From assembly GCA_003454665.1 (NCBI GenBank), contig DMKB01000385.1:1-6265 (forward strand): 6,265 nucleotides of DNA. Direction: 5' to 3'. The notes beneath the pieces are model-generated. The model saw only the letters and a program-made list of their open reading frames with translations, did not search any database and was not told where the DNA came from. Made by a program: the position numbers and the translations under genes. Of this stretch, positions 1 to 5,553 are shown piece after piece (the first letter of the stretch is position 1; each line of letters opens with the position of its first letter). Origin of the DNA: Nitrospiraceae bacterium. GTDB taxonomy: Bacteria; Nitrospirota; UBA9217.

Positions 1-1
1 C

Positions 2-403
2 CTCGTGTTCTTTCTCTCCCCGACGGACCCGCGAATGCTCAAGACCCTGGATGCCATGCTCCAGCCGCCGGAACAAGGCGGGCTGGTGGCGAACAACCTT
101 GTTCACCGATATAATCTCGGCGAGACAACCGACGGCCTATCGGGCGAGGAAGGGACGTTTAACATTTGTACCTTCTGGCTCGTCGAGGCCCTGACGAGGG
201 CAGGCCATTTTGATTCTCGGCGGCTCGATGATGCCCGCCTTATGTTCGAGCGCATGCTTGGATTCACGAACCATGTAGGTTTGTATGCCGAGGAGACGGG
301 GAGCCGGGGCGAAGCCCTCGGCAATTTCCCCCAGGCCTTCACGCACCTTGCCTTGATCAGCGCGGCCTTTAATCTGGACCGGGCACTGGGATCGGGGGCT
401 TAA
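2..403 (+). CDS. Glycoside hydrolase family 15 (glucoamylase/trehalase-like), C-terminal fragment
   Basis: The frame is open from base 2 to the TAA at 401-403 and enters from the left edge, so only about 133 C-terminal residues are visible; the GTG at 5 is not a real start. The fragment shows the end of the GH15 (alpha/alpha)6 barrel: a GEEGTFNICTFWLVEAL stretch (about nt 143-193), then GLYAEE (nt 278-295) and the characteristic ending GNFPQAFTHLALISAA (nt 320-367). In GH15 enzymes the glutamate of the GL-x-x-E segment near the C-terminus acts as general base, so E at nt 290-295 is the likely catalytic residue. These enzymes hydrolyse alpha-glucosidic bonds in maltodextrin, glucan or trehalose; the substrate cannot be told from this end. 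The reading frame closes normally just 3 bases before the downstream repeat element, so the element has not truncated it. Family call is confident, exact activity is not. Confidence 0.88.
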   Translation, partial: LVFFLSPTDPRMLKTLDAMLQPPEQGGLVANNLVHRYNLGETTDGLSGEEGTFNICTFWLVEALTRAGHFDSRRLDDARLMFERMLGFTNHVGLYAEETGSRGEALGNFPQAFTHLALISAAFNLDRALGSGA

Positions 404-406
404 CGG

Positions 407-676
407 TTAACCACAGAGGACACGGAGTAAAAAGATGCTTACTGCCCAGATCAGAAAATACGTAGCGCCAAGGCCGAAGGCAAAAAGCGTCTCGCGCGAA
501 GCCGCAAAGACGCAAAGAAAATCTTTTGGCCCTGGTTTTAAAATCAAATGATACAGCCTCTCCTTGCGGGCATGACCATGGTGCGAGAAAATGTTTTTCC
601 CTTTTGAGAAGAATTTGATTCGTTCGTTGTTCATCTGTTTACCTCTGAGCAGCATCTCTGTGCTCTCTGTGGTTAA
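407..676. repeat. 270-bp intergenic repeat element with 21-bp terminal inverted repeats
   Basis: The 317-bp gap between the GH15 and ACT genes is almost entirely this element. Its ends, 407-427 and 656-676, are inverted repeats matching at 18 of 21 positions, both starting TTAACCACAGAG. Each arm itself carries a CACAGAG-type heptamer twice at 9-base spacing. An internal tract at 495-518 repeats an octamer related to CGCAAAGA. CACAGAG/CGCAAAG repeat families of this kind are, from general knowledge, common in intergenic DNA of environmental Gram-negative genomes, and their origin is unclear. The minus strand is open from 706 to 407, but its translation runs straight through both repeats and resembles no protein, so I treat it as non-coding. 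No transposase and no clear target-site duplication flank it. No convincing promoter for the ACT gene was seen inside. Confidence 0.7.
495..518 (+). repeat. Three tandem octamers (CGCAAAGA type)
   Basis: Three consecutive 8-base units start at 495, 503 and 511. The second and third are identical (CGCAAAGA) and the first is a diverged copy (CGCGAAGC). They lie inside the inverted-repeat element, closer to its left end. Confidence 0.7.
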
Positions 677-704
677 TGGCTTTTTGTGACGCACATCAAC
701 CAGC

Positions 705-712
705 AAAGGAGG
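705..712 (+). promoter_or_regulatory. Ribosome binding site that fixes the ACT-protein start
   Basis: AAAGGAGG lies 8 bases before the ATG at 721. The same frame is open upstream to an ATG at 676, but that codon sits at the end of the repeat element and has no Shine-Dalgarno sequence, so 721 is the true start. Confidence 0.85.
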
Positions 713-720
713 AATCAGTC

Positions 721-1119
721 ATGGCAAAGGCGAAGAAGGCAAAGCAGCTGTTTTTCATGATACCGGACAAGGCAGGACTGCTCGATACGGTCACGGCGGC
801 GCTCGCAGCGGCAAAAGTGAATATCAGCGCAATCTGCGCCTACGGGATGAACCGGCAGGCGACGTTCATGATGACGACGAGCAGCAATGCGAAAGCAAAG
901 AAGGCACTCGCCAAGGACAAGATCAGGGCGAAAGAATATGATGTGATCGTCGTGGAAATGTCGAACAAGCCCGGAGCATTGCAGAAAGTGGCGAGGAGGA
1001 TCGGCGAAGCGAAGATCAACATAAAGTATATGTACGGAACACCAGGAGCCGGCAAGTCGGCCACGTGTGTGTTCAGCACTTCGAATGATGCAAAGGCCAT
1101 CAGGTTGATCAATAAGTAA
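721..1119 (+). CDS. Tandem ACT domain protein
   Basis: This is a 132-residue protein made of two ACT domains and little else. The first covers about residues 8-70, with the ligand-loop signature PDKAGLLDTV followed by AAAKVNI. The second covers about 74-131, with NKPGALQKVARRI followed by EAKINI. ACT domains bind small ligands, usually amino acids, at domain interfaces and pass the signal to an enzyme or regulator. Here there is no attached catalytic domain, so the protein probably works as a free-standing sensor or partner subunit; this is inference. The lysine/alanine-rich start (MAKAKKAKQ) is not a signal peptide, so it should be cytoplasmic. The gene is preceded by the repeat element and followed after about 30 bases by a strong hairpin, and it seems to be a single-gene unit. 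The ligand is unknown. Confidence 0.87.
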   Translation: MAKAKKAKQLFFMIPDKAGLLDTVTAALAAAKVNISAICAYGMNRQATFMMTTSSNAKAKKALAKDKIRAKEYDVIVVEMSNKPGALQKVARRIGEAKINIKYMYGTPGAGKSATCVFSTSNDAKAIRLINK

Positions 1120-1146
1120 CGAAGCAGACCATGAAGATCTTCAAGC

Positions 1147-1179
1147 GTGAGCCAGTCTCAGTCACTGAGATTGGCTCAT
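1147..1179 (+). terminator. Strong hairpin after the ACT gene, possible terminator without a U-tract
   Basis: The core TGAGCCAGTCTCAG (1148-1161) pairs with 1165-1178 around a 3-base TCA loop. The 14-bp stem has one G-U pair and no mismatch, and a further G-T pair at 1147/1179 extends it. It begins 27 bases after the ACT stop codon. No run of T follows, so if it ends transcription it is not a classical intrinsic terminator. It could instead be a 3'-end stabiliser or a palindromic repeat copy. Confidence 0.55.
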
Positions 1180-1197
1180 GTGCCGACCGGTAAGGGG

Positions 1198-1216
1198 TGT
1201 GGCATAGCGCGCCACA
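1198..1216 (+). other. Short inverted repeat upstream of the DUF4405 gene
   Basis: TGTGGC (1198-1203) and GCCACA (1211-1216) are perfect inverted arms around a 7-base spacer. The repeat lies 40 bases before the ATG at 1256, in the 136-bp gap that should hold the promoter of the four-gene block. It could be an operator or leader hairpin. No clear -35/-10, FNR-type or sigma-54 motif could be matched here. Confidence 0.3.
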
Positions 1217-1255
1217 TTGTTCTTCAAGGGATATTCCAACGCGAAAGGCAGGCAC

Positions 1256-2131
1256 ATGGAAAAGAAGGCATGGCAAAAAAGAGGATTTGTTTCACTGTTG
1301 ACGTTTACGAGCTTTATCGTGATGACCGTTACCGGACTGATCCTGTACATAACCCCCCAGGGCAGGATTGCCTACTGGGTGGTTTGGCACCTCATCGGGC
1401 TGACCAAGACCCAGTGGGGAAACATCCATACCCTCTCGAGCGTCCTGTTCATCGTATCCGGCATCTTCCATGTGGTGTACAATTGGAAGCCCTTCGTTAA
1501 TTACATACTCGACAAGATCAACGGGGGGCTGAAGCTGAAACGGGAAATGGCCGTTACCTCGGCTATCACGCTCGTCCTCATGGTCAGCGCCATCGCAAGC
1601 CTCCCGCCCCTGATCTATATCGTGGACCTGAGCGATACCATCAAGGACGCCTGGATTATCAGCAAGGATTACGAGCCGCCCTACGGGCACGCGGAAGAGA
1701 CGGCGCTCAAAGTCTTTGTGAAGAAGATGAACATCGACCTCGATGCGGCGCTCGAAGAATTCAGGGCCAACGGCGTGGTGATCGAGAACGCCATGGATTC
1801 CCTCGACAAGATCGCAGCGGCCAACGACACGTCGCCCATGGGCCTGTACATGATCATCAAGAAACTGGAGCCAAAGCCGGAAACGGGTATCGTGTATACG
1901 CCCGAACTGGTTGAGGAGAAGTTTACCGGCACCGGACTCGGACAAAGAACGCTGGATGTACTTCTGGAGAAGGTCGGGGCTGAGAAACGTATTGCCGAAG
2001 CCAGGCTTCGGAAGAATGGTATCATCATAAAAAAAGACGAAAAAATGAGGCAGGCCGCGGAGCGCTACGGTATTAATCCTATCGATATTCTCAAAGTGAT
2101 ATTGGTGGAGGATTACACCATTGAAAAATAG
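1256..2131 (+). CDS. DUF4405 cytochrome-b-like membrane protein with a duplicated C-terminal module
   Basis: This is a 291-residue protein. Residues 1-90 match the DUF4405 type: a first helix (about 12-32), the segment YITPQGRIAYWVVWHLIGL, then QWGNIHTLSSVLFIVSGIFH and NWKPFV. H45, H58 and H72 are the candidate haem ligands; DUF4405 is regarded as related to cytochrome b561-type proteins, but haem binding here is inferred. A third membrane helix spans about 99-123. The soluble remainder holds two related units of roughly 58 residues, about 145-203 and 225-283. Each has an R-x-NG-(V/I) core followed by an (A)-x-x-P segment; the second carries GLGQRTL, a motif often seen attached to this family. 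The ATG at 1256 is preferred, with AAAGG 7 bases upstream; an in-frame TTG at 1217 would add 13 non-membrane residues and has no good ribosome binding site. It heads a four-gene block and overlaps the next gene by 11 bases. Confidence 0.8.
   Translation: MEKKAWQKRGFVSLLTFTSFIVMTVTGLILYITPQGRIAYWVVWHLIGLTKTQWGNIHTLSSVLFIVSGIFHVVYNWKPFVNYILDKINGGLKLKREMAVTSAITLVLMVSAIASLPPLIYIVDLSDTIKDAWIISKDYEPPYGHAEETALKVFVKKMNIDLDAALEEFRANGVVIENAMDSLDKIAAANDTSPMGLYMIIKKLEPKPETGIVYTPELVEEKFTGTGLGQRTLDVLLEKVGAEKRIAEARLRKNGIIIKKDEKMRQAAERYGINPIDILKVILVEDYTIEK
2107..2111 (+). promoter_or_regulatory. Ribosome binding site for a TTG start inside the upstream gene
   Basis: GGAGG lies 9 bases before the TTG at 2121, within the last codons of the DUF4405 gene. 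It decides the start of the metzincin gene: the translation from that TTG gives a textbook signal peptide at once, and no ATG gives a better one. Confidence 0.75.
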
Positions 2132-2759
2132 ACGCTGCACTCTTGTGCTGGTCATGATGGTTCTTTCGATCTCTCTGCTCATGGATCACGCACATGCCCG
2201 GGAAAACAATGCAAAGAAGTCGAGCGGCGCGCCGAATGCCGGGAAGACAAGAGCACCGTATGTCCCGGTCCTTCGCATTCCATTGCGTGTGCACTTGAGC
2301 ATGAGTAAGCGGCCGGTAAAAGAATGGATGGTGATTTTAGAGGAGATCAATCGCATCTGGTGGTCCCAGGCGGGCATCTGTTTCGAGATCGAGGCCGTTA
2401 TGCATGATACCATCCTCAAAGACGGCATGGACATCTGGTTTTCACCCCCTGCCGACGAAGGGGTGGTACTCAACGGATATTTCGAGGGAGCCCACGACAT
2501 ATGGGTCCGGGACACCCCGAAGCTTCGGTCGGCACCGAATCCCGCCCGGCATCGCGCAGCGCGAACAGCGGCCCACGAATTCGGACACGGGCTGGGACTG
2601 AACCATCGCCAGGATTCGGACGACAACCTGATGCGATCACAGACCCTCGGATGGCGGCTGAATGCGAAGGAAGTCGGGACGGTGCGGAAGCACGCGGCTT
2701 CGATCGCTTTACCGGACAGGAAACCATCGCGCTGCAAAGCACCGATCCTTACGCCTTGA
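2121..2759 (+). CDS. Secreted metzincin-like zinc metalloprotease (matrixin type)
   Basis: This 212-residue protein starts at TTG 2121, overlapping the DUF4405 stop by 11 bases. Residues 1-26 form a Sec signal peptide: basic MKNRR, hydrophobic core to about 21, and AHA at the probable cleavage site, so it acts outside the cytoplasm. The catalytic signature HEFGHGLGLNH at 152-162 fits HExxHxxGxxH, with H152, H156 and H162 as zinc ligands and E153 as the general base. NLM at 169-171 supplies a plausible Met-turn methionine, only 9 residues after the last histidine. The part between signal and active site has the beta-strand-rich look of a metzincin upper domain (RIPLRVHLS, then ICFEIEAV). There is no obvious separate prodomain, and the sole cysteines of the mature part (about 87 and 204) could pair. 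Substrate is unknown; coupling to a membrane cytochrome-like gene suggests an envelope role. Confidence 0.82.
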   Translation: MKNRRCTLVLVMMVLSISLLMDHAHARENNAKKSSGAPNAGKTRAPYVPVLRIPLRVHLSMSKRPVKEWMVILEEINRIWWSQAGICFEIEAVMHDTILKDGMDIWFSPPADEGVVLNGYFEGAHDIWVRDTPKLRSAPNPARHRAARTAAHEFGHGLGLNHRQDSDDNLMRSQTLGWRLNAKEVGTVRKHAASIALPDRKPSRCKAPILTP

Positions 2760-2781
2760 TTCCGTGACAATGGGTTTACTC

Positions 2782-2806
2782 CGTCAGAGAGCCGTGATCT
2801 CTGACG
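2782..2806 (+). promoter_or_regulatory. Perfect 9-bp hairpin just upstream of the VOC gene ribosome binding site
   Basis: CGTCAGAGA (2782-2790) and TCTCTGACG (2798-2806) pair without mismatch around a 7-base loop. The stem ends 6 bases before AGGAGG (2813-2818) of the next gene. There is no following T-run, so it is not a classical terminator. It may modulate translation of the VOC gene or processing of the operon transcript. Confidence 0.45.
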
Positions 2807-2826
2807 AGGCGAAGGAGGAGCTTGTC

Positions 2827-3192
2827 ATGGCAAGAACGAATTCACCAAAGTTTACGGCTGGTCGCAACATAGCGATGAAAGTGCCGGCACATGAATTCGA
2901 GGCGACGGTGATATTTTATCGTGACATCATCGGCCTGCCCCTCGCAGAGGGGGACGAGCCGGGAATCGTATTTGCCTTCGGCGATAAGCAATTATGGATA
3001 GACAGGGCAGACCATCTCAGCCAGGCTGAAATCTGGCTCGAGATCCGGACCGATGACGTCCGGGTGGCGGAAAAATATTGCAGAGAAAATGGGATCGTGC
3101 GCCGCGATGAAATCGAAAACTTACCGCCAGGCTTTGAAGGCTTCTGGATATCCAGTCCGGCGAACATCATTCACCTGGTAAGCGGCGAATGA
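2827..3192 (+). CDS. Small VOC-superfamily (glyoxalase/bleomycin-resistance fold) protein
   Basis: This 121-residue protein starts at ATG 2827 with AGGAGG 8 bases upstream; the longer open frame reaching back to 2662 lies inside the protease gene and is discarded. Two beta-alpha-beta-beta-beta halves can be followed. The first contains NIAMKVP and the family hallmark FYRDIIGLPL (30-39). The second contains AEIWLEIRTDDVRVAEKYC (67-85) and ends SPANIIHLVS (110-119). VOC proteins bind or transform small molecules, often through a metal held by one residue in each of four strands. Here the first usual histidine position is N14 and the usual last glutamate position is H116, with E68 between, so metal binding is uncertain. 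No signal peptide is present, so it is likely cytoplasmic, unlike its two neighbours. It sits 67 bases after the protease gene and 16 before the DUF255 gene. Substrate unknown. Confidence 0.8.
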   Translation: MARTNSPKFTAGRNIAMKVPAHEFEATVIFYRDIIGLPLAEGDEPGIVFAFGDKQLWIDRADHLSQAEIWLEIRTDDVRVAEKYCRENGIVRRDEIENLPPGFEGFWISSPANIIHLVSGE

Positions 3193-3208
3193 AGGCACAG
3201 GAGAGATC

Positions 3209-5035
3209 GTGAAAAAATGTGTTATCGCCATACTATTCTTACTGTGCACGTTACCTCATACTGCCGTCGCGTCTGAGTTCAGGTTCTCTCCCAATCCCAA
3301 TAAGGCGCACCTGATCCAGTGGCGGGGCTGGACGAAAAGCGCCCTCGCCGAAGCCAAAACAAAGGACAAGCCCATCCTGCTATCGCTGAGCGCGGTCTGG
3401 TGCCACTGGTGTCACGTGATGGACGAAACAACGTACTCAGACGCGGAGGTGATTGCATATATCAATAAGCACTATATTCCCATCAGGGTCGATGCGGACA
3501 TGCGGCCTGATATCGATAGCCTCTACAATCAGGGCGGCTGGCCGAGCACCGTGATCCTCACGCCCCAGGGAGCAATTGTGGACGGCGGGACGTATCTGCC
3601 TCCGGCGGACATGCGGCGACTGCTGGCCGAGGGCCTGGACAGCCACGCAAAAAAAGCTGGGCCTGTTCCGGAGCGGGGCACCGGGCGCAAAAAAAAGGAT
3701 TCATTAAAAGGAGAGGGACGAACGAATCTGCCGGCTGAGCAAGGGATTGAGCATGTCGTCGTGACGATAAAACGGTACTACGATCGCGAATTCGGGGGAT
3801 TCGGCATGTGGCAGAAATTTCCCGCCTCTCCAACAATCGATATTCTCCTCTCGGCATACACAAAGACCGGCGATCCTGAGATCAAGACGATTGTCACGAC
3901 AACCCTCGATAAGATGGCGACAGGGGATATCCATGATCGCCGGGAGGGCGGTTTTTTCCGATATGCTACCCAGCGGGACTGGTCAGCGCCTCATTATGAA
4001 AAGATGCTCGATGTGAACGCCGGCATAATCAAGAATTATGCCCATGCCTTCATGGTATTCAAGAAGAAGCACTACCGCGACATAATGAAAAAGACGATAC
4101 AGTATGTGCAAAGGAATCTCTACGATGCACAGACGGGAGCCTTCTACGGCAGCCAGGACGCCGTTGAAGCGTATTATACGGGTCCACACCGAAGGGGATT
4201 CAAGCCGCCCCCCGTCGATCACACGGTATATGTTCATTCCGCGGCACAGATGATCAGCGCCCTGAGCGCAGCCTATAATGCGACAGGCGAGAGCGCCTAT
4301 CTTGCAATGGCCGAGCAGGGGGCCGATTTTATCATCCAGAAACTCTATCGAGCCGGCAACGGGGTGTTCCATTACTATCGCGGGAAGAAGCCCCGCCTCC
4401 AGGGGATGCTGGCTGATAACGCCCTCTTCGGCCTGGCGCTTCTGGATTTACATAATGCAACGGGGAAGAAGACGTATGTGACTATCGCGGTCGGTATCAA
4501 GCGGACGATCGTTGATTTATTTTATGATGAGCACAGCAATCGGTTCAGATCATTTCTCGACACGACGCTCGTCACGCCGGCGACTCCCGGAGAGCTTGCC
4601 GACGTAAACCAGTTTGCCGCGAACAGCAGCGCCCTTATTTTTTTGAGCAGGCTCTCTTTGCGGGAAAAAGACAAAGGACTGAGAAAGATCATTGACGCCA
4701 CGCTGAAGTCTTTCGCCGATATCTCTGATACCTTCCCGGCAGCAGCACTCTACGCCCGCGCATTGCAGTGGCATATTGGCGAGCCCGTCGAGGTGACGAT
4801 CATCGCGACGGACGGAAAAGCAAAGAAATTTCTGGAAGCCTTGAGAGTTGTGTATATTTCAGAAAAGGTCATACGAACTCTGTCGCTGACGGGAGACAGG
4901 AAAACCATAGAGGCGCTTCAATATCCCCTTGAAGAAGCGGCGTATATCTGTGCGGGAAAGCGCTGCTCACCACCGATAACCGAGCCAAAGGGCATGAAAA
5001 AGGCGCTCAGAAAGGTTATGCAGAGGCCTTTGTAA
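3209..5035 (+). CDS. Exported DUF255/YyaL-family protein: thioredoxin-like domain plus (alpha/alpha) barrel
   Basis: This 608-residue protein starts at GTG 3209 with AGGAG 5 bases upstream. Residues 1-22 are a signal peptide (MKK, hydrophobic core, AVAS). The N-terminal domain (about 25-145) is the DUF255 thioredoxin fold: WCHWCHVMD with CxxC at C65 and C68, then VDADMRPDID, GGWPSTVILTP and GGTYLPP. A charged linker (about 147-178) follows. The rest is the helical toroid typical of YyaL/spermatogenesis-associated protein 20 relatives, with landmarks GGFG-x-x-x-KFP (196-204), GGFFRY (247-252), PHYEKMLDVNA (261-271), AFYGSQDA (311-318) and LADNALFGLALL (401-412). A C-terminal pair, C581 and C586 (CAGKRC), is also common in the family. 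Length is near the usual range. Biochemical function of the family is not settled; a redox role from CxxC is inferred. It is the last gene of the block. Most family members that I know are described without an export signal, so this one stands out. Confidence 0.88.
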   Translation: MKKCVIAILFLLCTLPHTAVASEFRFSPNPNKAHLIQWRGWTKSALAEAKTKDKPILLSLSAVWCHWCHVMDETTYSDAEVIAYINKHYIPIRVDADMRPDIDSLYNQGGWPSTVILTPQGAIVDGGTYLPPADMRRLLAEGLDSHAKKAGPVPERGTGRKKKDSLKGEGRTNLPAEQGIEHVVVTIKRYYDREFGGFGMWQKFPASPTIDILLSAYTKTGDPEIKTIVTTTLDKMATGDIHDRREGGFFRYATQRDWSAPHYEKMLDVNAGIIKNYAHAFMVFKKKHYRDIMKKTIQYVQRNLYDAQTGAFYGSQDAVEAYYTGPHRRGFKPPPVDHTVYVHSAAQMISALSAAYNATGESAYLAMAEQGADFIIQKLYRAGNGVFHYYRGKKPRLQGMLADNALFGLALLDLHNATGKKTYVTIAVGIKRTIVDLFYDEHSNRFRSFLDTTLVTPATPGELADVNQFAANSSALIFLSRLSLREKDKGLRKIIDATLKSFADISDTFPAAALYARALQWHIGEPVEVTIIATDGKAKKFLEALRVVYISEKVIRTLSLTGDRKTIEALQYPLEEAAYICAGKRCSPPITEPKGMKKALRKVMQRPL

Positions 5036-5192
5036 GGATTTTCAATTAGTTCTCGCTATATCTTCAAGCTATTCCTCAGTATTGAATCCTCCCCCGATAC
5101 CCTAAAAATACCCCGACCGGGCGATTTACCCGCCACCCTCCCTGGTGTATCATGATACTATCCTGATTCATCCCAGTTAGTGGAAGCAGTGA
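5036..5192. other. Non-coding stretch after the DUF255 gene
   Basis: No open frame here resembles a protein. No terminator with a T-run follows the DUF255 stop. The stretch has a C-rich segment (about 5088-5143), a 12-base palindrome at 5147-5158, and a GATTCA/TGAATC inverted pair at 5165-5170 and 5190-5195. A minus-strand open frame (5076-5369) crosses it, but it lacks family resemblance and overlaps the transposase relic, so it is not called. The stretch may be decayed mobile-element DNA continuous with the relic to its right. Confidence 0.4.
5147..5158. repeat. 12-base perfect palindrome
   Basis: GTATCATGATAC equals its own reverse complement; the symmetry does not extend further. It could be a protein-binding site or chance. 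Nothing nearby shows which gene it would control. Confidence 0.4.
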
Positions 5193-5553
5193 ATCTGTCT
5201 CGTCTCGAGCCGTCGTGGAAGATACAGGGGTGCGGGGAGTGTGAATGTTGCTGAACGGTGTGTTCCGGAGGAAGTAGTGAAGAAGCCGCTCATAACTATC
5301 TTGTGCAGCGTCTGTAAAGAGTATGGACTTACCGTTGATCAAATCGTCCAGAACTCTTGGGACGAGCACATCAAGCGGGCCCGTGAAGATTTTGTGAAAC
5401 GGGCCAGGCTAGAGGGTTACGGGCACGACACGGTGTGGCGGCCCTTTGAGAGCTCTGTTCGGGATTGCGGTAATGATAGGCAAAGCACTCCTTAAGGCCC
5501 TCTGCACTAAAATCACGTCTTCATACAATGCTGATCTTCGGTCTGTCGCGTGA
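5193..5553 (+). pseudogene. Probable decayed C-terminus of a REP-associated (IS200-like) transposase
   Basis: One frame is open from 5193 to the TAA at 5493-5495. From about 5274 it reads VKKPLITILCSVCKEYGL, then HIKRAREDFVKRARLEGYG (about 5367-5423) and VWRPF. This resembles the C-terminal DNA-binding tail of REP-associated tyrosine transposases, where a KPL...ARR-x-F...GY...V-x-RFL pattern leads into a helix-turn-helix. After ESS (5448-5456) the match is lost, but the +1 frame continues plausibly from 5464 with IAVMIGKALLKAL and ends at TGA 5551-5553. An indel at about 5457-5463 therefore seems to break the recognition helix. The catalytic HUH domain is absent; upstream is untranslatable. 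As an alternative, GGAGG at 5267-5271 with GTG 5277 could express a 72-residue protein ending at 5495. I favour a relic. The family call is by eye only. Confidence 0.42.

Noticed and set aside
407..706. Minus-strand open frame of 99 codons across the repeat element, with a plausible AGAGG before an ATG at 634
   Set aside because: Its translation passes straight through both terminal repeats and the octamer tract and shows no domain-like pattern. An open frame arising from periodic repeat DNA explains it better.
1106..1113. TTGATCAA palindrome at the end of the ACT gene as an FNR/CRP site
   Set aside because: The half-sites lack the 4-base spacer of the FNR consensus and the motif lies within coding sequence.
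1217..1255. Upstream TTG start for the DUF4405 gene
   Set aside because: It lacks a ribosome binding site and adds a polar 13-residue stretch before a good N-terminus; ATG 1256 has AAAGG at proper spacing.
1292..2182. Long minus-strand open frame (296 codons) opposite the DUF4405 gene
   Set aside because: It is rich in His, Arg and Asp as expected from the antisense of a GC-biased gene, matches no family, and the plus strand has a recognised protein with a good start.
2186..2770. Minus-strand open frame of 194 codons opposite the metzincin gene
   Set aside because: The plus-strand frame has a signal peptide and a full HExxHxxGxxH motif; the antisense frame has no recognisable feature.
2757..2806. 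TGA at 2757 followed by a hairpin with G first in the loop: a possible bacterial SECIS, suggested by selD nearby
   Set aside because: Read-through would add only 14 residues before another TGA at 2802, metzincins do not need a C-terminal selenocysteine, and the extension has no conserved look. The hairpin is better explained as an intergenic element.
3558..3934. Two minus-strand open frames opposite the linker of the DUF255 protein
   Set aside because: They are shadows of a long, well-supported plus-strand gene, with no signals of their own.
5076..5369. Minus-strand open frame of 97 codons downstream of the DUF255 gene
   Set aside because: No family resemblance, no convincing ribosome binding site, and it is antisense to the transposase-like relic.
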